A stretch of 64,000 bases of DNA from Methylobacterium nonmethylotrophicum. GTDB lineage: Bacteria; Pseudomonadota; Alphaproteobacteria; Rhizobiales; Beijerinckiaceae. Positions 16,536-24,889 of the stretch are shown one piece after another (the stretch's first letter is position 1; each line of letters begins with the position of its first letter). Both the position numbers and the translations under genes were made by a program. Location of the stretch: assembly GCF_004745635.1 (NCBI RefSeq), contig NZ_SRLB01000024.1:28517-92516 (forward strand), written 5' to 3'. The notes under the pieces are model-generated. The model was not told the origin of the DNA and did not search any database. It saw nothing but the letters and a program-made list of their open reading frames with translations.

Positions 16536-17110
16536 GCGGCGGCATCCAGGCAGTCCCGCAGCGCCGCGAGCCCGCGATGCAGCCAGGTCTTCACGGTGTT
16601 GACCGGCCGGTCGTAGCGCAGGGCCAGTTCCTCGCGCGACAGGCCCTCGCAATAAGCCATGACCACGCAGTCGCGCTGCGCCGGCTCGAGGCGCCCGAGG
16701 CAGGAAAGCAGCGCGTCGCGGTTCAGGAACGCGGCCTCGCTGTCCCGCGGATCGGCAATGCGGGACAGCCAGTCCTCCTCGTCGTCCCCGGTCACCGGCA
16801 TCGGCACTTCACCCTTCCGGCGCATCAGGTCGATGGCGCGGTGGCGCGCGATCGCCACGAGCCAAGCCATCGGCTGTCCCGCTTCCGGGGCGTAGCCCGC
16901 CGCGCTCTGCCAGATCCGCAGATAGGCATCCTGCAGCACGTCCTCGGCCATGGCCCGGTCGCGGACGATACGCAGGGTCAGGGCGAAAAGTTTCGGGGCC
17001 GTGCGCTCGTAGAGCACGCGCAGGGCTGCCTCATCGCGGCGAGCGACCTGTGCGATCAGGACCGCGAGGTTTGTCTCTGCGATCTCCGGCCGTCGCCCCA
17101 GACGCATCAT
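16532..17110 (-). CDS. ECF sigma factor (pair 2)
   Basis: A 192-residue ECF sigma factor: region 2 RVLYERTAPKLFALTLRIVRDRAMAEDVLQDAYLRIW with MAWLVAIARHRAIDLMRR, region 4 LEPAQRDCVVMAYCEGLSREELALRYDRPVNTVKTWLHRGL. The ATG at 17110 is preceded by GGAG at workable spacing; ATG 17242 would add an unrelated N-terminus. It is coupled to the RskA-type gene. By position and promoter motif it is the best candidate to drive fasciclin and the Met-rich peptide operon, but I found no copy of that motif before the sigma gene itself. Confidence 0.92.
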   Translation of the reverse strand: MMRLGRRPEIAETNLAVLIAQVARRDEAALRVLYERTAPKLFALTLRIVRDRAMAEDVLQDAYLRIWQSAAGYAPEAGQPMAWLVAIARHRAIDLMRRKGEVPMPVTGDDEEDWLSRIADPRDSEAAFLNRDALLSCLGRLEPAQRDCVVMAYCEGLSREELALRYDRPVNTVKTWLHRGLAALRDCLDAAA

Positions 17111-17278
17111 CCCCAAGGTGCTCCACCACTTGCGCCGGTGTTGTGCGGCACGACCGTATTCCACTGGTGCCGGAGCACCACGGGAAGCGCAAGCCATAGC
17201 CTTGGGGCGTCTGCTGCCGGGTCGAGTGGTGATGTCCTCCACGGGGACTTCCGAGGGTGCCCCCTGGCCTCATCGGAA

Positions 17279-17713
17279 TTACGTTGCTGGATACGGTCCC
17301 TGGAACAGGTCGCCCATCGCCTTGCGCCGAAACACGGTGCGCCAGCGGCGGCGCTGATGCTCATCGCGGTCGTGCAGTATGTGGCAGCGCTGGCAGAACG
17401 CCGCCAGGTTGGCGTCCTCATTGTTGGCGGTGTCGTGGTCGCGGTGGGCTGCCGCCAGCACCACCTTCGTGACGCGAACCCGGGCAAGCAGATCCTCGTC
17501 GCGCAGGCGCTGCCGGAGCCGGCGGCCCTGGCCGTCGCGCCAGCCCGAGATCTCGGCATCCCACCACCGGCCGTCGCCGAGGTGGAAGACCCGCTGCAGG
17601 TGCGGACGGGCGCATTCCTCGCACCGCCCCCGCGCCCGACGGAAGCGGATCGCGTCGGAGAGCTGGGGCCAGTCGATGGGATAGAAGAAGCGGTGCTCCG
17701 GCCGGATCGGCAT
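17279..17713 (-). CDS. HNH endonuclease domain protein
   Basis: A 144-residue protein with a degenerate HNH/zinc fold: CEECARPHLQRVFHL supplies a CxxC pair, then VVLAAAHRDHDTANNEDANLAAFCQRCHILHD contains the catalytic-type AHxDHD, the Asn-rich NLA turn and a second CxxC. Such proteins cut DNA or serve in repair and restriction. It stands alone upstream of the sigma pair. The motif is intact. The biological role is not evident from neighbours. Confidence 0.82.
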   Translation of the reverse strand: MPIRPEHRFFYPIDWPQLSDAIRFRRARGRCEECARPHLQRVFHLGDGRWWDAEISGWRDGQGRRLRQRLRDEDLLARVRVTKVVLAAAHRDHDTANNEDANLAAFCQRCHILHDRDEHQRRRWRTVFRRKAMGDLFQGPYPAT

Positions 17714-18329
17714 TCCTGCTCCCCAGCTGGGCGGGTCTCACGTAGCGTGGGGAGCCTATCACGCTGTAAGGTTAAGCCTACCTTGTCGCACGACGCTCGA
17801 CGTTTGGCTCCCAGTCGGGTCATCAAAGGGACGAGAGGCGCAAGGCCCATCAACAGAAGTCTGTTTTGGGCATGCGGATGAAGACCGGCACCGCCGGTTC
17901 GCTATGGGTGCACTTTTAACGAACTGGTCCTGATCGCGGCTTCCGACCCGCTGCCGACCCTCGGAACGTCCGCTTCATGGCAGATGGTGGATACAGACGT
18001 ACGATCGGGCTAGACGGTAGGCTGCCAGCCCGCTTCGAGCTGTCTGGACGCGAGACCTCCTTGGCGTCACCTCATCGCGTCGACTCCGCGGTGGAGCGAC
18101 CGGCGGTGAATTTCCCGGTTCGGCCTGAAACTTTTCTCGGCACGCCTCCGTACAGGTCGGCGTACGCCCGGTCCGGGCGCGGCGCGAGGTCTTGCCTCGG
18201 CGTCCGATCTGTTGCGTTCCAACGTCATCGGAGTTAGGTTTTTATTCGCAATATCAGGAACTTGGAGGTCGGTTGATCTCTTCACTCCCTGTGCGAAAGG
18301 GGATCCCATCCCCGTACAGGAGACGTTGA
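17714..18329. other. Long leader region before the Met-rich peptide operon
   Basis: About 616 bp without a supported gene between divergent HNH and Met-rich peptide genes. It contains the ECF-type promoter at 18127-18152 and, just before the ATG, a CAGGAG ribosome site. A CGGCACCGCCG hairpin-like run lies near 17886. The roughly 170-base leader implied by the promoter may hold post-transcriptional control. Confidence 0.4.
18127..18152 (+). promoter_or_regulatory. ECF-type promoter before the Met-rich peptide operon
   Basis: GAAACT (18127-18132), 16 bases, then CGTA (18149-18152). Box sequences, spacing and flanking bases (TGAAACYTT, CTCCGTAC) match the fasciclin promoter at 15768-15793. The distance to the peptide ATG is 178 bp. 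Confidence 0.55.
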
Positions 18330-18560
18330 ATGAAGATCACCACCCTTGCCTTCGCCGCCTCGGTCCTCGGCAGCCTCGCTTTCGGAGCCGGCGCCGCTTC
18401 CGCTGGCCCGATGGGCCCGAACGGTCTCCAGGCCGGCTCCCCGACCGTCACCCAGGTCCGGATGACCAGCAGCGAGCGCATGATGATGAAGAAGCGCATG
18501 ATGCGGAAGAAGATGATGAAGCGCCGGATGATGAAGCAGCGCATGATGAACCGCATGTAG
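18330..18560 (+). CDS. Exported Met/Arg/Lys-rich peptide (MrpX-like)
   Basis: A 76-residue precursor with a signal peptide (MKITTLAFAASVLGSLAFG followed by AGAASA). The last 26 residues contain only Met (12), Arg/Lys (12), one Gln and one Asn, arranged as MM pairs every five residues separated by three basic residues. It resembles in concept MrpX, the periplasmic methionine-rich peptide of Azospira that soaks up hypochlorite and is regenerated by a YedY-type methionine sulfoxide reductase. Two genes later in the same direction lies a molybdopterin oxidoreductase of that class, which supports the comparison. The high positive charge is an addition that could tether it to lipopolysaccharide or DNA. 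Homology to MrpX is not proven. Confidence 0.75.
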   Translation: MKITTLAFAASVLGSLAFGAGAASAGPMGPNGLQAGSPTVTQVRMTSSERMMMKKRMMRKKMMKRRMMKQRMMNRM

Positions 18561-18635
18561 GCGGTCATCCGAACGCGGCGGCTCGGCCCTCGGGCCGGTC
18601 GCCGCGCCCCGAGGTCCCCAGGATACGCCGACATC

Positions 18636-19520
18636 GTGCCACGCACCTACCTGACGCGCTCTGCCCCCGATCTTGGCGAGGTCGAGCGCCGACGCTGGAT
18701 GTTCCGCCATCCCGTCGTTATCCGGGTCACCCACTGGGTGAACGCGCTGTGCCTCCTCGTGCTGCTTATGAGCGGCCTGCAGATCTTCAACGCCCACCCA
18801 GCCCTGTACTGGGGCAAGGTCTCGACCTTTGACACGCCGTTGCTGGCGATGTCCGCAACCGAGGACGAGCCGCCGAAGGGCACGACGATGGTCCTAGGGC
18901 GGACCTTCGACACCACCGGCTATCTCGGCTCCTCAACCGGCGCCGACGGCGAGCCGGCCGACCGCGGCTTCCCGGCCTGGGCGACGCTGCCGAGCGACCA
19001 GGACCTCACCGGCGGTCGCAGCTGGCACTTCTTCTTCGCCTGGGCCTTCGTCCTGAACGGCGCCCTCTACCTGATCTACGGCCTGCTCAGCGGGCAATTG
19101 CGCTTCCGTGTCGTCCCGCAGCGTGACCAGATCCAGCGTTTCGGTGCGTCGATTTGGGAACATCTGACCCTGCGCTTTCCGCAAGGCGACGAGGCCAAGC
19201 GCTACAATGTCATCCAGAAGCTGACCTACGCCATCGTCCTGTTCGTGCTCCTGCCGGTGCAGGTGCTGGCGGGCTTGGCGATGTCACCGGCCATGGACGC
19301 CGCCTTCCCCTTCCTGCTGACGCTGTTCGACGGACGCCAGTCGGCCCGCACGGTCCACTTCGTCGTGGCGGCCCTGCTCGTCCTGTTCGTGGTCGTGCAC
19401 GTCGCCCTGGTCCTGCTGTCGGGCTTCTGGAACAACATGCGCGGCATGCTCACCGGCTGGTTCGTGATCGAGCGCAAGGTCGAGCCAGCCGCCTCCATCG
19501 AAGGGGACCCCCGGTCATGA
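18636..19520 (+). CDS. Cytochrome b561-type membrane subunit
   Basis: A 294-residue cytochrome b/b6-domain protein. HPVVIRVTHWVNALCLLVLLMSGLQIF carries the first haem-ligand His in a membrane helix; further helices are at WHFFFAWAFVLNGALYLIYGLL, YAIVLFVLLPVQVLAGLAM and HFVVAALLVLFVVVHVALVLLSG with conserved His residues. It should pass quinol electrons to the periplasmic molybdoenzyme encoded next, whose start overlaps its stop (ATGA). The GTG at 18636 is used; a later ATG gives a shorter N-terminus. It occupies the place held by YedZ/MsrQ in other systems but is of the b561 type. Confidence 0.9.
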   Translation: MPRTYLTRSAPDLGEVERRRWMFRHPVVIRVTHWVNALCLLVLLMSGLQIFNAHPALYWGKVSTFDTPLLAMSATEDEPPKGTTMVLGRTFDTTGYLGSSTGADGEPADRGFPAWATLPSDQDLTGGRSWHFFFAWAFVLNGALYLIYGLLSGQLRFRVVPQRDQIQRFGASIWEHLTLRFPQGDEAKRYNVIQKLTYAIVLFVLLPVQVLAGLAMSPAMDAAFPFLLTLFDGRQSARTVHFVVAALLVLFVVVHVALVLLSGFWNNMRGMLTGWFVIERKVEPAASIEGDPRS

Positions 19521-20440
19521 AGGGCTCGCCCAATCGTCGGTCCCTCCTGCTCGGAGCTTCCGCCACGGCCGCGGCGGCCATGCTCGTGGGCTGCGACCGC
19601 CTCGGCAACGCCGAGTGGTTCCGACGCACGCTGAAGACCGGCGAGGACGCCAACATGTTCGTCCAGCGCCTGCTCCTGGGCGAGGTGACGTTGGCACCGG
19701 AATACGCCGAGGCCGACATCTCGCCATGGTTCAAGCCGAACGGGACCGAGGACCCGCCGGACAAGGACTACAAGGCCCTGGCGAAGGGCAAGTTCGCCAA
19801 GTACCACTTGGAGGTCGGCGGCCACGTGGAGGAGCCCTTCAAGCTGTCTTTGGCCGACCTCCGCAAGCTCCCGGCCCGAACCCAGATCACGCGGCACGAT
19901 TGCGTCGAGGGCTGGAGCGCCATCGGCAAATGGACCGGGGTGCCACTCGCCGAACTGCTCAATCGCGCCCGGCTCAAGCCGCAGGCGCGCTACGTGGTGT
20001 TTCACTGCGCCGACACTATGGACCAGGGTAACCCGCTCGAAGGCGGGGGAGACGATGAGGAGACCGACGAGGTCCCTGCCGGCAACGCTAACCCGAGCAT
20101 GACCAAGCAGTCGGGCGGCGACGAGAACAGGAAGGATTACGGCGGTCAACAGGCGACGGTTGGCACCGCGGTAAGCGGCGGAACGCCGGTTCGGTTCTAC
20201 GAGAGCATTGATCTGGTCGACGCGTTCCATCCTCAAACCATCCTCGCCTACAACATGAACGGAGAGGCCCTTCCTGTATCGAACGGCGCGCCATTACGCC
20301 TACGCGTTGAGCGAAGCCTCGGATACAAGCAGGCAAAGTACGTGATGCGCATCGAGGTGGTCGAGAGCTTCGCCCATATCGGCGAGGGCAAGGGCGGTTA
20401 CTGGGAGGACCAGGGCTACGCTTGGTATGCCGGGATCTGA
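19517..20440 (+). CDS. Tat-exported molybdopterin oxidoreductase (SUOX/MsrP fold)
   Basis: A 307-residue sulfite-oxidase-fold enzyme. NRRSLLLGASATAAAAMLVGC is a twin-arginine signal ending in a lipobox-like cysteine, so it may be a Tat lipoprotein on the periplasmic side. The molybdenum-ligand cysteine lies in TRHDCVEGWSAIGKWTGVPL (Cys129). The domain closes with DAFHPQTILAYNMNGEALPVSNGAPLRLRVERSLGYKQAKYV. Between residues about 174 and 225 there is an extra acidic, Gly-rich insertion (GGGDDEETDE and following) absent from typical family members as I know them. With the cytochrome b gene it forms an electron-transfer pair; the adjacent Met-rich peptide suggests methionine sulfoxide as substrate, but other S- or N-oxides are possible. 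Confidence 0.88.
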   Translation: MKGSPNRRSLLLGASATAAAAMLVGCDRLGNAEWFRRTLKTGEDANMFVQRLLLGEVTLAPEYAEADISPWFKPNGTEDPPDKDYKALAKGKFAKYHLEVGGHVEEPFKLSLADLRKLPARTQITRHDCVEGWSAIGKWTGVPLAELLNRARLKPQARYVVFHCADTMDQGNPLEGGGDDEETDEVPAGNANPSMTKQSGGDENRKDYGGQQATVGTAVSGGTPVRFYESIDLVDAFHPQTILAYNMNGEALPVSNGAPLRLRVERSLGYKQAKYVMRIEVVESFAHIGEGKGGYWEDQGYAWYAGI

Positions 20441-20956
20441 CCTGCCTCTCGTCAGGGTTCCGCCGGCATCTGTGCGGGAAAGCCCTTGTTGATCGTGTCG
20501 ATGACCGCGCCTCAAGGGGAGTCCAAGTTGCCGGAGTGTTGACGAACACTTGCTTCGAGGAGGCGCCGACGGCGATCCGGGCGATTAGCATGCGTTACAG
20601 GCTGAACGTCCGTTCTCGGGCCGCGAGTTAGGGTCCGTTCCCCACCCGTTGCAGACGGACCGTCTGGTTCGATTTGGGCATACCCCTGGTGAACCCGCCT
20701 CAGAGCGGCCTGGGGACACCTACCAGACCGGCCAAACTGAACCGGCAACAGGTGAACCATCCCAACTGGATCAGTAGCCACTCGCCGCATCGCGTTTTGT
20801 CCGCATGAGCATGCCCCTGCGGACATGGTGCAACGCACAATGCTAATCTCATCCCTTGACCGCCGGGGTCCATTCGCCTCCGGCCTCGACCCATGCGAGC
20901 GCCGCGCTCGCCTACGATCCCTGCGCGCAGTCTCCCGCCTCCACGTTGGCCCGTGA
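20441..20956. other. Intergenic, no supported gene
   Basis: About 515 bp after the molybdoenzyme. Short open frames on both strands lack homology. A stretch near 20665-20690 (TTCGATTTGGGCAT) has a partial echo at 24622-24640, before the region preceding the TonB receptor end; meaning unknown. Confidence 0.35.
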
Positions 20957-21106
20957 GGCGCAGCCCTCGACGCCGCGCTCAACGCGGCCGAGAACGATGA
21001 AGGGCAGCTCGCCAAGGCACTGACGGCCCTCAACTGGCTCGCCTCCCTCGACCCGCGGCGCGTGCTTGCGTCCTATGCCGCGTTCACCGCACCAGCGGCA
21101 GCGTGA
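20957..21106 (+). pseudogene. Remnant of a small helical protein gene
   Basis: An open stretch of 49 codons ends at TGA 21104-21106 and reads ALDAALNAAENDEGQLAKA then LTALNWLASLDPRRVLASYAAFTA, which looks like a genuine helical C-terminus. A stop directly upstream at 20954 and the lack of any start codon indicate a truncated gene. Family not recognised. Confidence 0.3.
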
Positions 21107-21235
21107 GGGGGGCGCGGTCCGCGCCTCACGACTCCCCAAATCGCAGGTAACCGAAACCGGGTGGCAAAGCCGAACGTCGCCGTTACAAGCGGGATGCAGA
21201 CGGGTGCGAAGGGCTCGCCGTGCGTGTGAGCTGCT

Positions 21236-24070
21236 GTGACGCAAATCGACCCCACTAGCCATTCCCTTGCCAATCTGGCCCGACTCGCGGCTCTCGATGC
21301 TTTGGCGGTGCTCGACACCCCGACCGAGCAGGGCTTCGATGATGTTGTGCGCCTCGCTTCTCGCCTCTGTGTGGCGCCCGTCGCTCTTGTCAGCCTCGTT
21401 GCCGCCGATCGACAGTGGTTCAAGGCCAATGTCGGCTTCCCGCGCTGCGAAACCGACCTTGAGCGCTCGGTCTGCAAGTTCGCACTCTCCGAGCCCGATC
21501 TGCTCGTCATTCCGGATCTCACCGCTGACCCGCGTACGGCACCAAACCCCCTTGTCACGGGGGAGCCGCATATTCGCTTCTACGCCGGAGCACCGTTGCG
21601 CCTGACGAACGGCGCGTTCGTCGGCTCGCTGTGTGTCATTGATACCGTTGCCCGGCCCGCGGGGCTGACCCCGGAACAGGGGGACGACCTGCGCGCCCTG
21701 GGCCGCCAGGTTGTCCTCCTGCTTGAGGCGCGACGATCGATGGTCCGCGACAGGGCCGAAGCTATCGAGAAGGGGGAAGCACAAGCCTCCGCGCTCGCGC
21801 GCGCCGCGGTGAGCGAGGCGCAGAACGTCTCCCTCCGCATCAGCGACCAACGCTCGCGCTCCGCCCAAGAAGCTGGGGGCGTCGGCACGTTCGAGCTGAT
21901 CGTCGCTTCCGACATGATGCAGGTTTCGGCCGAGTTCTGTCGCCTCTACGGCGTGCCAGTCGCTCCCGTCTACTCGGCCGCGATCTTCGAGGCGCTGGTG
22001 CTGCCCGAGGACGCCAGCGTGCGCTCCAGCGACGCGAGCCGCGAGGATGGCAGCGCAACGCTCGATGTCGAGTACCGCATCCACCGTGCGGACGACGGCG
22101 AGCTGCGTTGGATCGCACGTCGGGCGAGCTTCACCCGCGACGAGCATGGGACCGTCGTCGGCATGTTCGGTACCGTCCGGGACGTCACCGAGCGCCGCAA
22201 GGTGCAGGACGCCCTACACGCCAGCGAGGCACTGGCTCGGCAGAACGTCCAGCGCGTCCAGCTGGCGCTGGCGGCCGGGGCGATCATTGGCACCTGGAAT
22301 TGGGACATTCCCTCAGACCGCTTCACCATCGACGAAGCCTTTGCCCAGACCTTCGGGCTTGATCCAGCCCTCGGACGTGAAGGCATCCCGCTCGCTCAGA
22401 TCGTCGCCACCGTGCATCCCGACGACAAGCTTGGGTTATCGGCCGCCATCACCACCGCTATTTTGCGGGGCGGTGCCTACGCTCATCAGTACCGGGTGCG
22501 CCGAACGGACGGGCGCTACTACTGGATCGAGGCCAACGGTCGGGTTGACAGGGCGGAGGATGGTACACCGCTGAGCTTCCCTGGCGTCCTGCTCGATATT
22601 GAGGAGCGACGCGCTGCCCAGGCCGCGCTGACCGCGAGCGAGAGCCGATTGAGGGCGCTCGTGACTGCGGGCGCACAGTCCGTCTACCGAATGAGCCCCG
22701 ACTGGCAGGAAATGCGCCAGCTCGACGGACGTGGCTTCCTCGCCGACACGGTAGTGCCAAGCGTGCACTGGCTCGACCTCTACATCGATCCCGCCGACCG
22801 CCCGGAGGTGATGGCAGCGATCGAGGATGCGATCCGGCGCAAGGGCACGTTCGAGCTTGAGCATCGGGTGCGGCGGGCCGATGGAAGCTTTGGCTGGATG
22901 CTCTCACGCGCCGTTCCTCTCTTCGAGGAGCATGGCGAGATCGCGGAGTGGTTCGGGGCGGCGAGCGACGTGACCGCCCGTCGAACCGCCGAGGCGCGGC
23001 AGGCAGCATTGGTCGAGATGGGCGATCAGTTGCGCGACCTTGGCACGGTGCCTACCATCGTACACGCAGCGGCCGGGATCGTCGCGCGGGTACTCGGTGC
23101 AACACGTGCCGGTTATGGCTTGGTCGATGTCGCACGCGAGACGGTAGAGATCCCATCCGATTGGTGCGCACCGGGGGTTTCCTCAGTCGCGGGTCTGCAC
23201 GACTTCCGCGACTACGGCTCATACATTGAGGACCTACGGCGCGGCGCAGCCGTCCTGATCGGTGATGTAGAGCGCGACCCGCGCACTCAGAAGAGCGCGG
23301 TGATGCTGCTCGCGATCGGTGTGCGGACGCTGATCAACGTGCCCGTGATGGAGCGCGGGCGCCTCGTCGGGATTGGCTTCATCCACTCCGATCGACCTCA
23401 CGCCCTCTCAGCCGAGGAATTGGCCTTTGTGCGGGCCGTGGCGGATCGGATCCAGGTCGCTGTGGCGCGTGTGCAGGCGGAGGCGCAGCAAGTACTGCTG
23501 AACGGCGAGCTGTCGCACCGGCTCAAGAACACCCTGTCGATGGTGCAGGGTATCGCCAGCCAGACGCTACGCAGCGTGCCGGACCAGGCCCCCGTCCAGG
23601 CTTTCACGCAGCGGCTGGTAGCCCTATCGCAGGCGCACGATGTGCTCTTGCAGGACAGCTGGACAGCCGCGCCGATGCGCGCCGTCGTCGACCGTGTGCT
23701 GGCCGTGCAAGCGCCCCTGGAGCGCTTCCAGATCAATGGCCCCAACCTCTCGCTGGCCCCTCAGGCGACACTGTCGCTCTCGATGCTGCTGCACGAGCTG
23801 ACCACGAACGCCGTAAAGTACGGCGCGCTCTCGACAGAAGCGGGGATGGTCAATGTTGCCTGGTGGGTCGAGGATGACGACGATCGAACGGCCGTGCTGA
23901 CCTGGCAGGAGCATGGTGGTCCGCCAGCGCAAGCGCCAACGCGCCGTGGTTTCGGAACGCGGTTGATTCAGCTTGGGCTGGTGGGAACCCGTGACACTCG
24001 GCTGAGTTATAACCAGTTGGGCTTCGGTGCTGAATTTCGAGCGCCTAGCTCAGAAATGGTAGCGTCGTGA
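21236..24070 (+). CDS. GAF/PAS multi-sensor HWE histidine kinase
   Basis: A 944-residue soluble kinase with no membrane segment. Order: GAF domain (about 25-165, with FDDVVRLASRLCVAPVALVSL and FYAGAPLRL), three PAS domains (about 215-335, 345-460 and 475-595; each ends in a DVT- or DIEERR-type linker), a second GAF domain (610-745), then an HWE kinase core with phospho-acceptor His761 in ELSHRLKNTLSMVQGIASQTLR. The ATPase part has LHELTTNAVKYGALS (N box) and TRRGFGTRLIQLGL (G box). HWE kinases are common in Rhizobiales and often serve light or general stress signalling. The GTG start lacks a strong ribosome site. The next gene is its likely receiver partner. Confidence 0.92.
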   Translation: MTQIDPTSHSLANLARLAALDALAVLDTPTEQGFDDVVRLASRLCVAPVALVSLVAADRQWFKANVGFPRCETDLERSVCKFALSEPDLLVIPDLTADPRTAPNPLVTGEPHIRFYAGAPLRLTNGAFVGSLCVIDTVARPAGLTPEQGDDLRALGRQVVLLLEARRSMVRDRAEAIEKGEAQASALARAAVSEAQNVSLRISDQRSRSAQEAGGVGTFELIVASDMMQVSAEFCRLYGVPVAPVYSAAIFEALVLPEDASVRSSDASREDGSATLDVEYRIHRADDGELRWIARRASFTRDEHGTVVGMFGTVRDVTERRKVQDALHASEALARQNVQRVQLALAAGAIIGTWNWDIPSDRFTIDEAFAQTFGLDPALGREGIPLAQIVATVHPDDKLGLSAAITTAILRGGAYAHQYRVRRTDGRYYWIEANGRVDRAEDGTPLSFPGVLLDIEERRAAQAALTASESRLRALVTAGAQSVYRMSPDWQEMRQLDGRGFLADTVVPSVHWLDLYIDPADRPEVMAAIEDAIRRKGTFELEHRVRRADGSFGWMLSRAVPLFEEHGEIAEWFGAASDVTARRTAEARQAALVEMGDQLRDLGTVPTIVHAAAGIVARVLGATRAGYGLVDVARETVEIPSDWCAPGVSSVAGLHDFRDYGSYIEDLRRGAAVLIGDVERDPRTQKSAVMLLAIGVRTLINVPVMERGRLVGIGFIHSDRPHALSAEELAFVRAVADRIQVAVARVQAEAQQVLLNGELSHRLKNTLSMVQGIASQTLRSVPDQAPVQAFTQRLVALSQAHDVLLQDSWTAAPMRAVVDRVLAVQAPLERFQINGPNLSLAPQATLSLSMLLHELTTNAVKYGALSTEAGMVNVAWWVEDDDDRTAVLTWQEHGGPPAQAPTRRGFGTRLIQLGLVGTRDTRLSYNQLGFGAEFRAPSSEMVAS

Positions 24071-24104
24071 TCCGGGCGGTGACGGGTTCTCACGAGGGGA
24101 GCCC

Positions 24105-24488
24105 ATGACGACGCAGCGCGACGAGCGCCGACCGATCGTACTTCTGATTGAAGACGACCCGATCCTGATGATGACCCTGTCGGACCTGATCGAGGATGCC
24201 GACTGTGACGTTGTCGAGGCAACGACGACCGCCAAGGCGATCCGTATCCTTGAGGAGCGCACGGACATCCGCGTGGTGATGGCGGACCTGGATGTGCGCG
24301 GATCGGTGATGGGGCTGAAGCTAGCCGCCCTGATCCGAGATCGCTGGCCGCCAATTGAGCTTATCCTGACGGGTGCGGTGAAGCCGGATCTGTCGAGCAT
24401 TCCGACCCGTGGTGTGTTCCACGACAAGCCATTCGACCATGCGGGCATCATCCAAAGCGTTCGCTCGCTCGCATCAGCCAACAGTTGA
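24105..24488 (+). CDS. Single-domain response regulator (CheY-like)
   Basis: A 127-residue receiver domain without output domain. The acidic pair is in LLIEDDP, the phospho-acceptor is Asp61 (VVMADLDVRG), and the conserved Thr and Lys are in LILTGAVKP and FHDKPFDHAGI. It begins 34 bp after the HWE kinase with which it probably forms a two-component pair; it could also act as a phosphate sink. Confidence 0.92.
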   Translation: MTTQRDERRPIVLLIEDDPILMMTLSDLIEDADCDVVEATTTAKAIRILEERTDIRVVMADLDVRGSVMGLKLAALIRDRWPPIELILTGAVKPDLSSIPTRGVFHDKPFDHAGIIQSVRSLASANS

Positions 24489-24889
24489 TTAAAGTCCGTA
24501 ATGGTTCGAAAGCGGCCCGAAGCGACGCCTAAAGACCGTTAGGGTATACCCATGCGGACATGCCACGGACGCATGACCGGTTAAGATGGATCTGTGACGT
24601 CCACCAACGACGCGGTCCGATTTGGGATGCCGCTCATGTGGACCTGAGCTGGAGCCGGTCCGATGAAGCAGGACCTAACGGACTGATCAAGGCGGTGCGT
24701 CTGATGCATGGATAGGTGTCGAGCGCGCTGCAAACGCACTCGCTGCCTCGTTTGGTCGCCGTCCTTGGCCTAACCAATTGTCCTCATTCCGAATTTGCTC
24801 AGCGGACACGTTCGAGGATCAATACAAATAGATACAGCTCCTATATTGCTTCCGTATCAGCCTGTTTATGGACTACTCAAGGCGCAATA
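24489..24889. other. Intergenic, convergent genes, no supported gene
   Basis: About 400 bp between the receiver gene and the convergent TonB receptor gene. It becomes AT-richer on the right (24790-24890). No gene, RNA or clear terminator seen. Confidence 0.35.

Noticed and set aside
20912..22147. 411-codon open frame on the minus strand
   Set aside because: It lies opposite the N-terminus of the GAF/PAS kinase, whose domains are clear; composition is typical of an antisense shadow in high-GC DNA.
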